Assembly (NCBI RefSeq): GCF_029457495.1
Contig: NZ_CP120363.1
Span: 124,001-188,000, forward strand
DNA length: 64,000 nucleotides
Direction of reading: 5' to 3'
From: Chelativorans sp. AA-79
GTDB taxonomy: Bacteria; Pseudomonadota; Alphaproteobacteria; Rhizobiales; Rhizobiaceae
The notes under the pieces were generated by a model. The model saw nothing but the letters and a program-made list of their open reading frames with translations, was not told where the DNA came from and made no database searches. Shown piece by piece: positions 16,589 to 25,878 of this stretch. A program made the translations under genes and the position numbers. Within the stretch, counting starts at the first letter, position 1, and each line of letters begins with the position of its first letter.

Positions 16589-18178
16589 ATGTCCCCGGTT
16601 CCTGCAGATCTCCCCGATGACGTGGATGCGCTCAAGGCGATGATCCTCGCCATGGCGCAGAAATCGGCTGCGGCCGACGCCGAGATCGCGGACCTGAAGG
16701 CGCGCAATGCGACTGCCGACGAGCGCATCGAGCGGCTGACATCGATCATCAGGATGCTGGAGCGGGCGCGCTACGGCAAACGCTCCGAGAAGCTCAGGCT
16801 CGATCCGCTGAATGAGGAGCAACAGGCCTTCGTCTTCGACGAGATCGAAACCGGGCTTGCGGCGATCCAGGCGGAACAGGACAAGAGCAAGACCAGGGCC
16901 GAGCGTTCCCGACCGCCGCGACTGCGCAAGGGCTTTGCGGCTCATCTGGAGCGGATCGAGGTGGTGATCGAGCCGGAGGTTCCGGCCGGCTGCGAAGGGC
17001 TCGAGAGGGTCAGAATCGGCGAGGACGTCAGCGAACGCCTCGACGTCACGCCGGCGAAGTTCCGGGTGATTGTCACGCGCCGGCCCAAATATGCCTATCG
17101 CGGCCGCGACGGCGTTATCCAGGCTCCGGCTCCGGCCTGCCTGATCGAAGCTGGCATTGCGACCGAGGCACTTCTGGCGCAGATCGCCGTCGCCAAATAT
17201 GCCGACGGACTGCCGCTCTATCGCCAGGAAGCCATCTATGCCCGCGACGGGGTCGAACTCGATCGCTCGCTGATGGCCCAGTGGATGGGCCGTATCGGCT
17301 TCGAACTCGACCCCTTGGCCGACGCCATCCTTGCCCGCATCAAGCAGGGCGAGCGCATCTTCGCCGACGAGACGACGCTGCCGACCCTGGCGCCTGGATC
17401 GGGCAAGGTGAAGACCGCATGGCTGTGGGCCTATGCCCGCGACGACACGCCCTTCGGCGGGAGCGCGCCGCCGATGGTTGCCTACCGCTTCGAGGACAGC
17501 CGCGGCGGTGATTGCGTCGCGCGTCACCTGGCAGGCTATCGCGGCATTCTGCAGGTTGACGGCTATGCCGCCTACAATCGGCTTGCCAAGGCCGAGGGCG
17601 CAAATGACGCTGTCATGCTCGCGGGGTGCTGGAGCCATGTCCGCCGGAAGTTCTTCGAGCTTCATGCCAATGAGAGTTCGCCCTTTGCCACGCGCACGGT
17701 CGAGGCCATGGCGCCGCTCTGGCAGATCGAAGAGGACATACGCGGACAAGGGCCCGACCAGCGCTGCGCGGTCCGCCAGGAACGTTCGCTCGCCATCGTG
17801 CACGATCTCTTCGCAGCCTGGGAACGCGAGTTGCCCCGCCTGTCGGGAAAATCGAAGCTTGCCGAGGCGATCCGCTATGCCATCGGTCGCCGAACGGCGC
17901 TGGAGCGCTTCATCGCCGACGGACGCATCGAGATCGACTCCAACATCGTCGAGCGGACAATCCGGCCCCATGCCATCACAAGAAAGAACGCGCTCTTTGC
18001 CGGTTCCGACGGCGGTGGCAAGACGTGGGCGACCATCACGACTATGCTGACGACAGCGAAGCTCAACGGCGTCGATCCCCATGCCTGGCTGCAGCTCACC
18101 CTCGAGCGCCTTGCAGCCGGCTGGCCCAATCACGACATAGACGCCCTCATGCCTTGGAACTATCCAACCCGCACCTGA
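16589..18178 (+). CDS. tnpC: IS66 TnpC transposase, complete
   Basis: A full-length IS66 DDE transposase of 529 residues from ATG 16589 (MSPVPADLPDDVDALKAMIL); a start at 16562 is also possible. Features in order are an N-terminal coiled coil, the GEDVSERLDVTPAKFRVIVTRRPKYAYR region, the catalytic core with FADETTLPTLAPGSGKVKTA, VDGYAAYNRL and CWSHVRRKF, and the C-terminal DGRIEIDSNIVERTIRP stretch with the last acidic residue. The canonical zinc cysteines are mostly absent (RGRDGVIQAP instead of CxxC), which is seen in some IS66 members. It is intact but its IS has lost its left end, so it could act only in trans. Confidence 0.92.
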   Translation: MSPVPADLPDDVDALKAMILAMAQKSAAADAEIADLKARNATADERIERLTSIIRMLERARYGKRSEKLRLDPLNEEQQAFVFDEIETGLAAIQAEQDKSKTRAERSRPPRLRKGFAAHLERIEVVIEPEVPAGCEGLERVRIGEDVSERLDVTPAKFRVIVTRRPKYAYRGRDGVIQAPAPACLIEAGIATEALLAQIAVAKYADGLPLYRQEAIYARDGVELDRSLMAQWMGRIGFELDPLADAILARIKQGERIFADETTLPTLAPGSGKVKTAWLWAYARDDTPFGGSAPPMVAYRFEDSRGGDCVARHLAGYRGILQVDGYAAYNRLAKAEGANDAVMLAGCWSHVRRKFFELHANESSPFATRTVEAMAPLWQIEEDIRGQGPDQRCAVRQERSLAIVHDLFAAWERELPRLSGKSKLAEAIRYAIGRRTALERFIADGRIEIDSNIVERTIRPHAITRKNALFAGSDGGGKTWATITTMLTTAKLNGVDPHAWLQLTLERLAAGWPNHDIDALMPWNYPTRT

Positions 18179-18259
18179 ACGGCCTCAGCTTCGCGCTTAC
18201 GAAAGGTCGAATGTCCTGCTAGTCCAGCCGGAGGATCCCGGCGCCGGCACGGCCGGCGC

Positions 18260-18760
18260 CGCCAGGATCAGCCGGTCGTCCATGTCTGCTGCTTCGACGC
18301 GCTGGCGTACTGCACAAAGCCGGGCTCGACCTGCCGAACCGAGGCATAGTGGGAGTTCGCAGCGCGCGGCGGTCTGGTCCGTAAGAAGTTTCGCTGGGGC
18401 AATGCAACAACCCCGAACGGCCGACCCGCGATGAACACTTGGCAGGGCCCCTTCCCGGTCCAGAACACGGCAGAGGACGGCTTTCTCGTGACCGCGACCG
18501 TCACCGCCTTCCAGCCCGATGGCTTCGGGCTTTACAATACCTGCGGCAACGTCTGGGAATGGGCGCGCGATCTTTACGCGCCGCATCCGCCGTGTCCGTT
18601 CCCCCTGCGCGATCGTCCGGCTCCTTGCAGGGCGTCGCCTGTGTCCGGCGCGGCGGATCCTATCTCTGTCACGTCAGCTACTGCGACCGATATCACGTCC
18701 ACTCACGCACCCGGACGACCCCGACAGTTCGACCGGCACCGAGTTGCCTTGGACCAGGGC
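18260..18760 (+). pseudogene. Formylglycine-generating enzyme (sulfatase-modifying factor) remnant
   Basis: Pieces of an FGE-sulfatase domain can be read across several frames. DQPVVHVCCFDALAYCTKAG is followed by a frameshift and an in-frame TAG where WEFAARGG follows. Then come RKKFRWGNATTPNGRPAMNTWQG and GFGLYNTCGNVWEWARDLYAP, then after another shift RRGGSYLCHVSYCDRYHV with the active-site pair CHVSYC. Thus at least two frameshifts and one nonsense codon are present. Intact FGE oxidises the cysteine of CxPxR motifs in sulfatases to formylglycine. The IS66 right end (18200) lies just upstream and may have truncated it. A second, intact FGE gene lies at 19520-20515. Confidence 0.85.
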
Positions 18761-18984
18761 TCTGATGATGTGGCCGCCTCCCGACGTCATCGATGACTCC
18801 ACAAAGCCGACCGAATCCATACCGCCGAGGCTTGCGGGACCGCTCATCCAGCCGCTCGAGCCCAGGGCGGAAACCGGCACAATCATGTGCCTAGAGGCAA
18901 TACGGGCCTATCGCCAGGGTAAGCGTCCGGACGCGCGCACCGAACAGGAATTGACGAAGGATCCGGGAACAATCGTGAACACGA

Positions 18985-19136
18985 CATAAACAGCGGCAAC
19001 GCGACAATGGCCATGATCGTCGCGCTGATCGGCGATCGACGAAAATCTGCAGGCCGTCTCGGGAGATCAGCAGCGACCTGCGGAAGTTGTTCTCCAGGAC
19101 AGGACCAAGAATCATGCCGATAATGATCGGCGCCAA
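18985..19136 (-). pseudogene. TctA-family tricarboxylate transporter permease scrap
   Basis: The minus strand from 19136 reads MAPIIIGMILGPVLENNFRRSLLISRDGLQIFVDR, then after a frameshift near 19035 PISATIMAIVALPLFM. This is the last conserved part and the final transmembrane helix of TctA-type permeases of the tripartite tricarboxylate transporter family. Only about 50 of 500 residues remain. The 5' side abuts an HlyD fragment on the opposite strand at about 19140. A non-functional remnant. Confidence 0.7.
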
Positions 19137-19141
19137 CGGGT

Positions 19142-19450
19142 AGTTCGCGCGGCGCAGCAGGTGGTCGAGGCGGAGGAGGCCCAGATCGGCGTGCTTGAAC
19201 GACAGATCGCCACGCTTGACGCACAGATCGAATCATTGACCGCGCAGATCGAACAGAAGCGCATCGACCTGGCGAAGCGCGAAATCCGAGCGAACTTCGA
19301 CGGCGTGATCGACAGCACCTTCGTTGACGCCGGTGAATTTGTCTCGCCCGGCACCAGGCTGCTTATATCAGATCGATCGCGCAGGCTGATCGCCAGCCCC
19401 TTCAAACGCGGGACACCGCGGTCCCCACCTTATGCTTATCCTGCTCGCGA
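19142..19450 (+). pseudogene. HlyD-type membrane-fusion protein fragment
   Basis: The frame reads QQVVEAEEAQIGVLERQIATLDAQIESLTAQ (coiled coil) followed by KREIRANFDGVIDSTFVDAGEFVSPGTRLL, the conserved lipoyl/beta-barrel junction of periplasmic adaptor proteins. About 70 residues show homology; both the N-terminal membrane anchor and the C-terminal barrel are missing, and the frame then drifts into unrelated sequence. It lies among other fragments between the TctA scrap and the intact FGE gene. Confidence 0.75.
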
Positions 19451-19519
19451 GCGCTTACGACCAGAAGCTGTGACGCCCCACGCGAGGAGGGCCAGTTTAC
19501 CTCCTTCTCTATCCGCCCG

Positions 19520-20515
19520 CTAACGGACTTCGTAGGTTACTCTGAAACCCACATTGCTGGCCGCGCTGTCGGGCGAGAGTGCCATACGGGCGGCGATCCG
19601 ATAGCGATAGCAGTAACTCGCATGGCAAAGGAAAGAGCCGCCTTTCAGAACCTTTTCCGAACGGGCAAGTGCCTGCGCATTGCGTTCCTTGGCGCGCCTG
19701 GATATTGAACGCAGCCGGAAAGCATCTTTCGTCCATTCCCAGACATTGCCGCACATGTTGTAGAATCCCAAGTCATTGGGCTCAAAACTCCTGACTGGCG
19801 CGGTGCGCTCATAACCATCACAGACGGTATTTGCTTCAGGAAATCGGCCCTGCCAGATATTACAAAAAATGGTCGTGTCATCCGGCTCCTTGTCTCCCCA
19901 GGGGAAGCGCCGGCGCAGGCTCCCACCCCGCGCCGCATGTTCCCATTCAGCTTCGCTCGGCAAGCGCCCGCCAACCCAGGTGGCAAAAGCAATGGCGTCG
20001 TTCCATGAGACTTGTGTCACTGGATGATCCTGGCGTTCGTCGACGCAACTTCCCGGTCCTTCAGGTTGTCGCCAGCAAGCACCGTCCACCCGATGCCACC
20101 ATGGCAGTTCTGCTCCGGCAGCTCGGGCCGCCTTGAGATGATCGGCGTCGCCAAAAAACACAGCCGACCAACCGAAACGCTCGGCCTCTGTGACATAGCC
20201 GGTCGCCTCGATGAATTCAGCAAACCGTCTCACGGTTACCGTTTCGGCCTCCAGTGCGAAATCGGTAAGTACTACGGCACGCTCGGGCCCTTCCCCATCC
20301 TCAGGTATTTTCGGTGCATTCGTCCCGACAAAACTCCTGCCACCGCAAACGCGGATTACGTTTGCGGGTCGCCCGGGGGGAAACGAGGAAGTACCACCTT
20401 TCTGCTCTGCCGACGTGGCATTTACATGCCGCTGCGGCAGAGCACAGCAGTTGCGCTTCGTGTCCGTTGCGTACGCTCGGACAGTTTCCTTCCTGTGGCT
20501 GATTGGAATGTTCAT
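19520..20515 (-). CDS. Formylglycine-generating enzyme (FGE-sulfatase domain)
   Basis: A 331-residue protein with the full FGE/SUMF1 fold: GGRSFVGTN at the start of the domain, ETVTVRRFAEFIEATGYVTEAERFGW, HPVTQVSWNDAIAFATWVGGRLPSEAEWEHAARGG, MCGNVWEWTKDAF and the active-site CHASYC in GGSFLCHASYCYRYR, ending in VGFRVTYEV. Both redox cysteines are present. It converts the CxPxR cysteine of type I sulfatases to formylglycine. The first 45 residues are poorly conserved, so the true start may be an internal codon. It is the only intact FGE here, and the only sulfatase gene in the window (31801) is broken, so its substrate must be elsewhere. Confidence 0.9.
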   Translation of the reverse strand: MNIPISHRKETVRAYATDTKRNCCALPQRHVNATSAEQKGGTSSFPPGRPANVIRVCGGRSFVGTNAPKIPEDGEGPERAVVLTDFALEAETVTVRRFAEFIEATGYVTEAERFGWSAVFFGDADHLKAARAAGAELPWWHRVDGACWRQPEGPGSCVDERQDHPVTQVSWNDAIAFATWVGGRLPSEAEWEHAARGGSLRRRFPWGDKEPDDTTIFCNIWQGRFPEANTVCDGYERTAPVRSFEPNDLGFYNMCGNVWEWTKDAFRLRSISRRAKERNAQALARSEKVLKGGSFLCHASYCYRYRIAARMALSPDSAASNVGFRVTYEVR

Positions 20516-20751
20516 GAGCTACTCATTCGATCGATACGTAGATCAACGCCTTTCGATAGCTGACCGGGAATCGGAAGAGCTTAGCTCAGCCAAGTGGCTA
20601 GGCAAAGGTCGATCATTGCTTCCGAGGGCACCATCTTGGCCCAGTGACCTCATAGCTGTTGAAAAACGACAACGCACGGAACATCCCAGCAACACCGGCT
20701 AAAGGTCCGAGTTAGGATGGCGCTGATGAGGACTCAAACGAGGGCGCGCCA

Positions 20752-21775
20752 ATGGACCGGACCTGGAGCAGACAGGAACTCGCGGAACATTGGAGCCTTG
20801 GGTTTGAAGAGCTGGCGCGGATCAAGGCCAAATCGGAGACTTTGCGGCTCGGCTTCGCGGCGCAGTTGAAATTCTACCAGTTGGCGGGGCGGTTTCCGGC
20901 ATCGGCGGCAGAGGTTCCCGATGCGGCAGGATGCTACCTTGGCGATCAGCTTGGGCGCCCTGTGGCGGAACTGGCCGATTATGATTGGTCAGGCCGCAAT
21001 GGCCAGCGCCACCGCGCGGAAATCCAGGACTTTCTTGGGACCGGAACGCTTGAGGCGGTTGACCTCGAGGCGCTGCGGCACTGGCTCGAAACGGAGGTCT
21101 GCCCATCCGGTGCGGCGCTGGAGGCGACGATTGAGCCGATCGACCGCTGGTTGCTGGGCCCGCAAGATTCAGCCGCCAAGTAAATCCGCATCGCAGCGCC
21201 TGGTCCGCTCGGCCAGACGGCGTTTCGAAGAAATGCTTCTGACACGGATTACAGCATCCCTTGCGCCGGAATCAATCGAACGGATGGAGGCCTCGCTGAG
21301 CAATCCAGACGCACCGGCCGGATTTTCCGCGCTAAAGGCCGATCCTGCCGGATCGCCTTGGACAGCCCCCTTAAAGCCGCGGCCCGCCTGTCGTTCGTGC
21401 GCCGGCTGGAGCTGCGGCGAGGCATCCTCACGGAGGTCGGCGCACCAGTCATTGAGCGGTTTCGCCGCCGCGTTGCGCAGGAGACGGCCCTGGGAGATAC
21501 GGCGGCATGCGCAAGCGCGTCGGCTGGGCAGTACGCGGTTTTTCTGATGGCGCGCGAGGCGGAGTTCACCGATGGGCTGGTCGGTCTTCTGCTTGAGACA
21601 GTGCACAAGATCGGGGTGACGGGCGAGCGCAGAACAACGGCGGCGCTCGCACGTTGAACGCGTTGTTGGCAAGGACCGGCTTCTGGCCGATATTGCCGAG
21701 GCGGCAACGGGAAATACGGATATTCATCCGATTTCTCGCCAGTCGCCGTTACAGGCTGGCGAAGGGGCCGAGTCG
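20752..21775 (+). pseudogene. Tn3-family transposase remnant
   Basis: The first frame (20752-21183) is the DUF4158 N-terminal domain: MDRTWSRQELAEHWSLGFEE, then LRLGFAAQLKFYQLAGRFP and EIQDFLGTGTLEAVDLEALRHWLE. Homology continues through other frames (RRFEEMLLTRITASLAPESI; DSPLKAAARLSFVRRLELRRGILTEVG; VVGKDRLLADIAEAATGN), so several frameshifts have accumulated. Only the first third of a 950-1000 residue transposase is left. It is not the same transposase as the one at 1-364. The IS256 element that follows begins about 50 bp downstream. Confidence 0.82.
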
Positions 21776-21825
21776 TGTCAACAGAAAGAGGGCTAACGCC
21801 GGTTAACCGGTCTGCAACCGGTGAC

Positions 21826-23185
21826 GTCCCCGGACGTGGTGTAGCTCGGTAGCGCGGTGGTCATCGGCGCTTTCCGGTAGGGTCTGGTTGTCGACACCAA
21901 CCCCTCTCCGAAAGGACCACCGATGACCGACGACATGATGAACCTGCGCGCGCTCGTGGAGAAGAGCGCGGATGCCGATCTGCTGCGCGAGATGATCGGC
22001 TTTGCGGCCGAGAAGCTGATGGAGATGGAGGTGGGCGCGGCCACCGGCGCCGCCTGGGGCGAGAAGTCGCCGCTCCGGACGGCCCAGCGCAACGGCTATC
22101 GCGACCGGGACTGGGAGACGCGCGCCGGAACCGTCGAGCTGCGCATCCCGAAGCTCAGGAAGGGCACCTACTTCCCGGGCTTCCTGGAACCGCGCCGCAT
22201 GGCCGAGAAGGCGCTGACGGCAGTGATCCAAGAGGCATACGTCCAGGGCATCTCGACGCGCTCGGTCGACGACCTGGTCAAGGCCATGGGCATGAGCGGC
22301 ATCTCCAAGAGCCAGGTGTCGCGGCTCTGCGAGGAGATCGACGGCAAGGTGAAGGCCTTCCTCGATCGCCCGATCGAAGGCGACTGGCCCTATTTGTGGA
22401 TCGACGCGACCTACCTCAAGGTCCGTCGCGGCGGGCGCATCGTCTCCGTAGCGGTGATCATCGCGGTCGGCGTCAACAGCGACGGCCGGCGCGAGGTGCT
22501 GGGCATGGAGATCGGCACGTCCGAGGCCGAGCCGATCTGGACCGAGTTCCTGCGCAAGCTGACGCGCCGCGGGCTGCGCGGCGTGAAGCTGGTCGTGTCC
22601 GATGCCCATGAAGGCCTCAAGGCCGCCGTCACCAAGGTCCTCTCCGCCACCTGGCAACGCTGCCGCGTCCACTTCATGCGCAATGTGCTGGCCCATGCCG
22701 GCAAGAGCGGCCGGCGCGTCGTCTCGGCCTTCATCGCCACTGCCTTCGCCCAGGAGACGCCGGAAGCCGCCAGCGTCCAGTGGCGGGCCGTCGCCGACCA
22801 GATCCGGCCCAAGGTGCCCAAGCTCGCCGCCATCCTGGACGACGCCGAGCCGGACGTGCTCGCCTACATGACCTTCCCGAAGGAGCATCGGGCCAAGCTT
22901 CACAGCACGAACCCGATCGAGCGGCTCAACGGCGAGATCAAGCGGCGCACCGACGTGGTCGGCATCTTCCCCAACGACGACGCCATCGTCCGCCTCGTTG
23001 GCGCCTTGCTGCTCGAACAGAACGACGAATGGGCCGTCCAGCGCGCCCGCTACATGACGCTGGAAAGCGTCGGCCAGTTGAGCGATGATCCCCTCATCAG
23101 CCTGCCAGCAGTGGCGCGCTGATCAGCCCGGCTAAGCCGGAGAGCGCGGCCCACCAATGCCGCCAGCTACACCACGTCGTGGGAC
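21826..23185 (+). mobile_element. IS256-family insertion sequence, complete
   Basis: Inverted terminal repeats share GACGTGGTGTAGCT: the left copy follows GTCCCCG from 21826, and the right copy reads AGCTACACCACGTC ... GGGAC up to 23185. One transposase gene fills the element. I could not identify a clear 8-9 bp target duplication in the flanks. Confidence 0.85.
21923..23122 (+). CDS. IS256-family (Mutator-type) transposase
   Basis: A 399-residue transposase with the IS256 layout: an N-terminal DNA-binding region ([24 protein letters not shown]), and catalytic acidic residues in WIDATYLKV and VVSDAHEGL, followed by CRVHFMRN and [22 protein letters not shown], which contains the third acidic residue. 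The length is normal and the frame intact, so the element may be active. The high GC and clean reading frame contrast with the decayed genes on both sides. Confidence 0.95.
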   Translation: MTDDMMNLRALVEKSADADLLREMIGFAAEKLMEMEVGAATGAAWGEKSPLRTAQRNGYRDRDWETRAGTVELRIPKLRKGTYFPGFLEPRRMAEKALTAVIQEAYVQGISTRSVDDLVKAMGMSGISKSQVSRLCEEIDGKVKAFLDRPIEGDWPYLWIDATYLKVRRGGRIVSVAVIIAVGVNSDGRREVLGMEIGTSEAEPIWTEFLRKLTRRGLRGVKLVVSDAHEGLKAAVTKVLSATWQRCRVHFMRNVLAHAGKSGRRVVSAFIATAFAQETPEAASVQWRAVADQIRPKVPKLAAILDDAEPDVLAYMTFPKEHRAKLHSTNPIERLNGEIKRRTDVVGIFPNDDAIVRLVGALLLEQNDEWAVQRARYMTLESVGQLSDDPLISLPAVAR

Positions 23186-23275
23186 ACGATCTGTGTTGAT
23201 TGGCACGGTCGAATTCGCAATGCGGTTTTGGCTTATGCGATACGAATTGAAATTTGAACCTAGAGGAGCAAGATC

Positions 23276-24175
23276 ATGACAGCAATGCAGAACGGTCCGT
23301 TCCTGGTCACCGGGGCGTCGGGCCAGCTGGGCGGTCGGGTTGTGGAGTTGCTGCTGCAGGCGGGAGCCCGGCCGGTGATCGCCACGACGCGGTCAGCGGA
23401 CAAACTGTCGCGACTGCCCGCGCAAGGTGTCGAGGTGCGCAGCGCCGATTTCACTAATCCGGCGGGCCTGAAGGATGCTTTCGCCGGGGCCAAGCGGCTG
23501 TTGATCATCAGTACCGACGATCTGGAGCCGGGAAAGCGTCTGGATGCTCACAGTGGAGCCATCGAGGCCGCGGTGGCCGCTCGTGTTGAGCATATCGTCT
23601 ATACTTCGCTTACCAACCCGGGCGCGGACTCGCCAATCACATTTGCCGTTGACCACCGGGAAACCGAGGCTCTTTTGGTTGAAAGCGGCATCCCACACAC
23701 CATCCTGCGCAACAACCTCTACGCCGATCTGTTCCTGATGAGTGCACCGCAAGCCATTAGATCGGGCCAACTGTTTGCCGCCACTGGCCAGGGGCGAGCG
23801 GGCTATGTCACCCGCGAAGATTGCGCGAGGGCGGCAGCGGCCGCTTTGATGCACGAAACGGAAACAAACACCTATGATGTCACCGGTCCAGACCTCATCT
23901 CACAGGCCGATCTCGCCGCGATCCTGTCGGACCTGTCGGGCAAGGCGATCGCCTATGTCCCAATTACCGTGGATGACCTTCGTTCCGGGATGATCGCCAA
24001 CGGATTGCCGCCGGCCATGGCCGAAGCCTTCGCGTCCTTTGACGAAGCAATCGCAAAAGGCCATATGGCCGTCAGCACCAGTGCTGTGAAAGATCTCACC
24101 GGCAAAGCGCCTGCCAGCGTGCGCGATTTCCTCCGCAAGAACGCCGCGTCTTTGCTGGAGCCGGGCGCCGCCTAA
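23276..24175 (+). CDS. NmrA/QOR2-like NAD(P)-dependent oxidoreductase
   Basis: A 299-residue protein with an N-terminal Rossmann motif FLVTGASGQLGGRVVELLL and the NmrA-like pattern VEHIVYTSLTNPGADSP, HRETEALLVESGIPHTILRNNLYADL and GYVTREDCARAAAAAL. This pattern is typical of NAD(P)H:quinone oxidoreductase 2 (YtfG/QOR2) and related atypical SDRs, which reduce quinones or sense NADP. No signal peptide. The ATG is preceded by GAGGAGC at good spacing. It is intact and lies between the IS256 element and the efflux operon on the same strand, with no clear operon partner. Confidence 0.85.
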   Translation: MTAMQNGPFLVTGASGQLGGRVVELLLQAGARPVIATTRSADKLSRLPAQGVEVRSADFTNPAGLKDAFAGAKRLLIISTDDLEPGKRLDAHSGAIEAAVAARVEHIVYTSLTNPGADSPITFAVDHRETEALLVESGIPHTILRNNLYADLFLMSAPQAIRSGQLFAATGQGRAGYVTREDCARAAAAALMHETETNTYDVTGPDLISQADLAAILSDLSGKAIAYVPITVDDLRSGMIANGLPPAMAEAFASFDEAIAKGHMAVSTSAVKDLTGKAPASVRDFLRKNAASLLEPGAA

Positions 24176-24217
24176 GAGCCTGGACGCAAAATCCTGCGAG
24201 GCTCGCTATCTCGAGCC

Positions 24218-24246
24218 TTGCTGACTGACGTTTCAGTCACTATATT
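24218..24246 (+). promoter_or_regulatory. tetR promoter with embedded palindromic operator
   Basis: TTGCTG (24218-24223), 17 bp, TATATT (24241-24246) forms a good promoter. The spacer and its edge hold an 18-bp palindrome TGACTGA-CGTT-TCAGTCA (24222-24239), a likely TetR operator. The -10 box ends 6 bp before the ATG at 24253, so the transcript would begin at or next to the start codon. Confidence 0.75.
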
Positions 24247-24252
24247 TCTTTT

Positions 24253-24879
24253 ATGGCTCAGAAATTTCGGGCGGCGCGTTCCGACGAGGAACGCCAAGCA
24301 CGGCTTCAATCGATATTGAGCGCGGCGCTAGGCGCCTACGCCGAGAAAGGTCTCGGCGCAACGCGTCTTGAGGATATCGCAACCAGGGCGGGTATCGCGA
24401 AGGGCACGATCTATCTCTACTTCCCGTCGAAGCAAGCTGTGTTCGAAGAGCTGATCCGGTCCGCCATTGTGCTACCCGTCGATTCCTTGCGAACTGAATT
24501 GCTGGCGCAGGATCTCCCGGCGCAGACAGTGCTTGATCTCCTCTCCCACTGGGTCCGAAGCGAATTTCTTGGCACGGATCGGGAAGTTATCGCGCGCCTC
24601 ATCCTTTCGGAGGTCGGTCGCTTTCCGGAGATTGCGGCCTTCTGCCATCGGGAACTCGTGCATCCCGTTATGGAGTTTCTGAGGGAAATAACGCAGCGCG
24701 CGTGTGAGCGGGGCGAATTCGCATCGGAAGTCCTGGTTCGCTTTCCACAGCTTGCGGTCGCATCAGTCCTGGTGGCGATAACCTGGAACGATCTGTTCCA
24801 GGACATTGAGCCTCTCGATTTGGGAGCCATGATTGAAACCCATCTCGATCTGCTGCAACGGGCGATGCGGTCGGACTAA
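24253..24879 (+). CDS. TetR/AcrR-family repressor of the efflux operon
   Basis: A 208-residue TetR protein: N-terminal helix-turn-helix in RLEDIATRAGIAKGTIYLYFPSKQAVFEEL and an all-helical ligand-binding domain ending DLLQRAMRSD. Gene order TetR-HlyD-ABC ATPase-ABC permease resembles the CecR(YbiH)-YbhGFSR system of enterobacteria, where the repressor controls a drug exporter. A palindrome inside its own promoter suggests autoregulation. The downstream HlyD gene starts 5 bp after its stop, so all four genes are one transcript. The start codon at 24253 has no Shine-Dalgarno and the mRNA is probably leaderless. Confidence 0.92.
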   Translation: MAQKFRAARSDEERQARLQSILSAALGAYAEKGLGATRLEDIATRAGIAKGTIYLYFPSKQAVFEELIRSAIVLPVDSLRTELLAQDLPAQTVLDLLSHWVRSEFLGTDREVIARLILSEVGRFPEIAAFCHRELVHPVMEFLREITQRACERGEFASEVLVRFPQLAVASVLVAITWNDLFQDIEPLDLGAMIETHLDLLQRAMRSD

Positions 24880-24884
24880 TAGCA

Positions 24885-25865
24885 ATGCGTCGAACGGGTT
24901 TTATGATCATAGCAGCAGGAGTGGCATTGCCAGCTCTGTTCCTGACAAACATCAAAAACGATGCCCCGTCACCCCGGTTCCAAGGCTATGTCGAAGGTCG
25001 GATGATCTATCCCTCCGCGGAAGAAGGGGGAACGATCTCGCAGATGAACGTCGATGCTGGAGACGATGTCCAACGGAATCAGACGTTGTTCCGTCAAGAT
25101 ACTACTCTAAAGGACACGCAACGTCAGCAGGCGGAAGCACGTCTGCGCGAGGCGCAAGCAAGGCTGCGAAATGTCAGGGCTCCCCAACAGAGGCCTGAAG
25201 AGATCGAGGTTCTGAGGGCAACTGAGCGCCGCGCCGCAACAGCTGTGAACCTCTCCGCGCTCGAGTTGGCACGGCAGCGCGAGCTCTTCCGCAAGGGCGT
25301 AACGTCTCAGGCCTTATTGGAGCAAGCCGAAGCAGCGCATCAACGGGATAGCGCGGCGCATGCGGAAATTCGGCAACAGATTGAGGCAGCGGGAATTGGC
25401 GGCCGCAAGAATGAAATTCAGGCCGCTGAAGCCGCGGTCGATGCAGCAAAGGCAGCGCTGGCCGAGGTCGACCGGCGCCTCACCAAAGCGGAAGTCAAGG
25501 CGCCCCGGGACGGCCGTGTGGAAGACGTGTTCTACAGTGCCGGCGAGATGGTACCGGCAGGTACCCCTGTGCTCGCTCTGCTGCCTGGCGGCAATCTGCG
25601 AATCCGATTTTTTGTGCCTGTGCCTTCGCTGTCTGCCCTTTCGCTTGGCGATGAAGTGCTGGTGATGTGTGACGGATGCCCGCCTGACATCAAGGCCCGG
25701 ATCGCATTTATCGCGAGGGAGGCCGAGTTCACGCCGCCTGTCATTTTCAGCGAGGAAGAGCGCTCGAAGCTGGTGTTCAAGGTCGAAGCTCGCCTGATCG
25801 GGAATGAACATGCCCTGCCCGTGGGCCTTCCGGTCACCGTGGCTCCGACGGTCGATAGTGAATGA
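24885..25865 (+). CDS. HlyD-family periplasmic adaptor (YbhG-like)
   Basis: A 326-residue membrane-fusion protein. The N-terminal membrane anchor MRRTGFMIIAAGVALPALFL is followed by a barrel-sandwich hybrid (GYVEGRMIYPSAEEGGTISQMNVDAGDDV) with a long coiled coil in the middle (residues about 75-190). The second lipoyl half is KAEVKAPRDGRVEDVFYSAGEMVPAGTPVLALL. It links the inner-membrane ABC exporter to an outer-membrane channel. It starts 5 bp after tetR and the ATPase gene follows 13 bp after its stop. Intact. Confidence 0.92.
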   Translation: MRRTGFMIIAAGVALPALFLTNIKNDAPSPRFQGYVEGRMIYPSAEEGGTISQMNVDAGDDVQRNQTLFRQDTTLKDTQRQQAEARLREAQARLRNVRAPQQRPEEIEVLRATERRAATAVNLSALELARQRELFRKGVTSQALLEQAEAAHQRDSAAHAEIRQQIEAAGIGGRKNEIQAAEAAVDAAKAALAEVDRRLTKAEVKAPRDGRVEDVFYSAGEMVPAGTPVLALLPGGNLRIRFFVPVPSLSALSLGDEVLVMCDGCPPDIKARIAFIAREAEFTPPVIFSEEERSKLVFKVEARLIGNEHALPVGLPVTVAPTVDSE

Positions 25866-25878
25866 AGGGTTAGTTGTC

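Larger units (their letters stand above)
15835..18200 (+). mobile_element. IS66-family element 2, left part lost
   Basis: Contains a tnpA without its N-terminus, an intact tnpB and an intact tnpC. The right terminus CGCTTAC at 18194-18200 is the inverted form of the GTAAGCG end. The left end is missing where TniABQ module 1 ends. Its proteins differ clearly from those of IS66 element 1, so the two are different elements, not a split copy. Confidence 0.82.

Noticed and set aside
11324..17603. Long minus-strand frames across the IS66 genes (for example 16448-18133)
   Set aside because: High-GC antisense frames opposite clear IS66 genes; no motifs.
18674..18886. Minus-strand 70-residue frame MIVPVSALGSSGWMSG
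   Set aside because: Possibly a scrap of a lost gene, but I could not assign a family and no start signal is visible.
21803..22903. 366-residue minus-strand frame
   Set aside because: Antisense shadow of the IS256 transposase.
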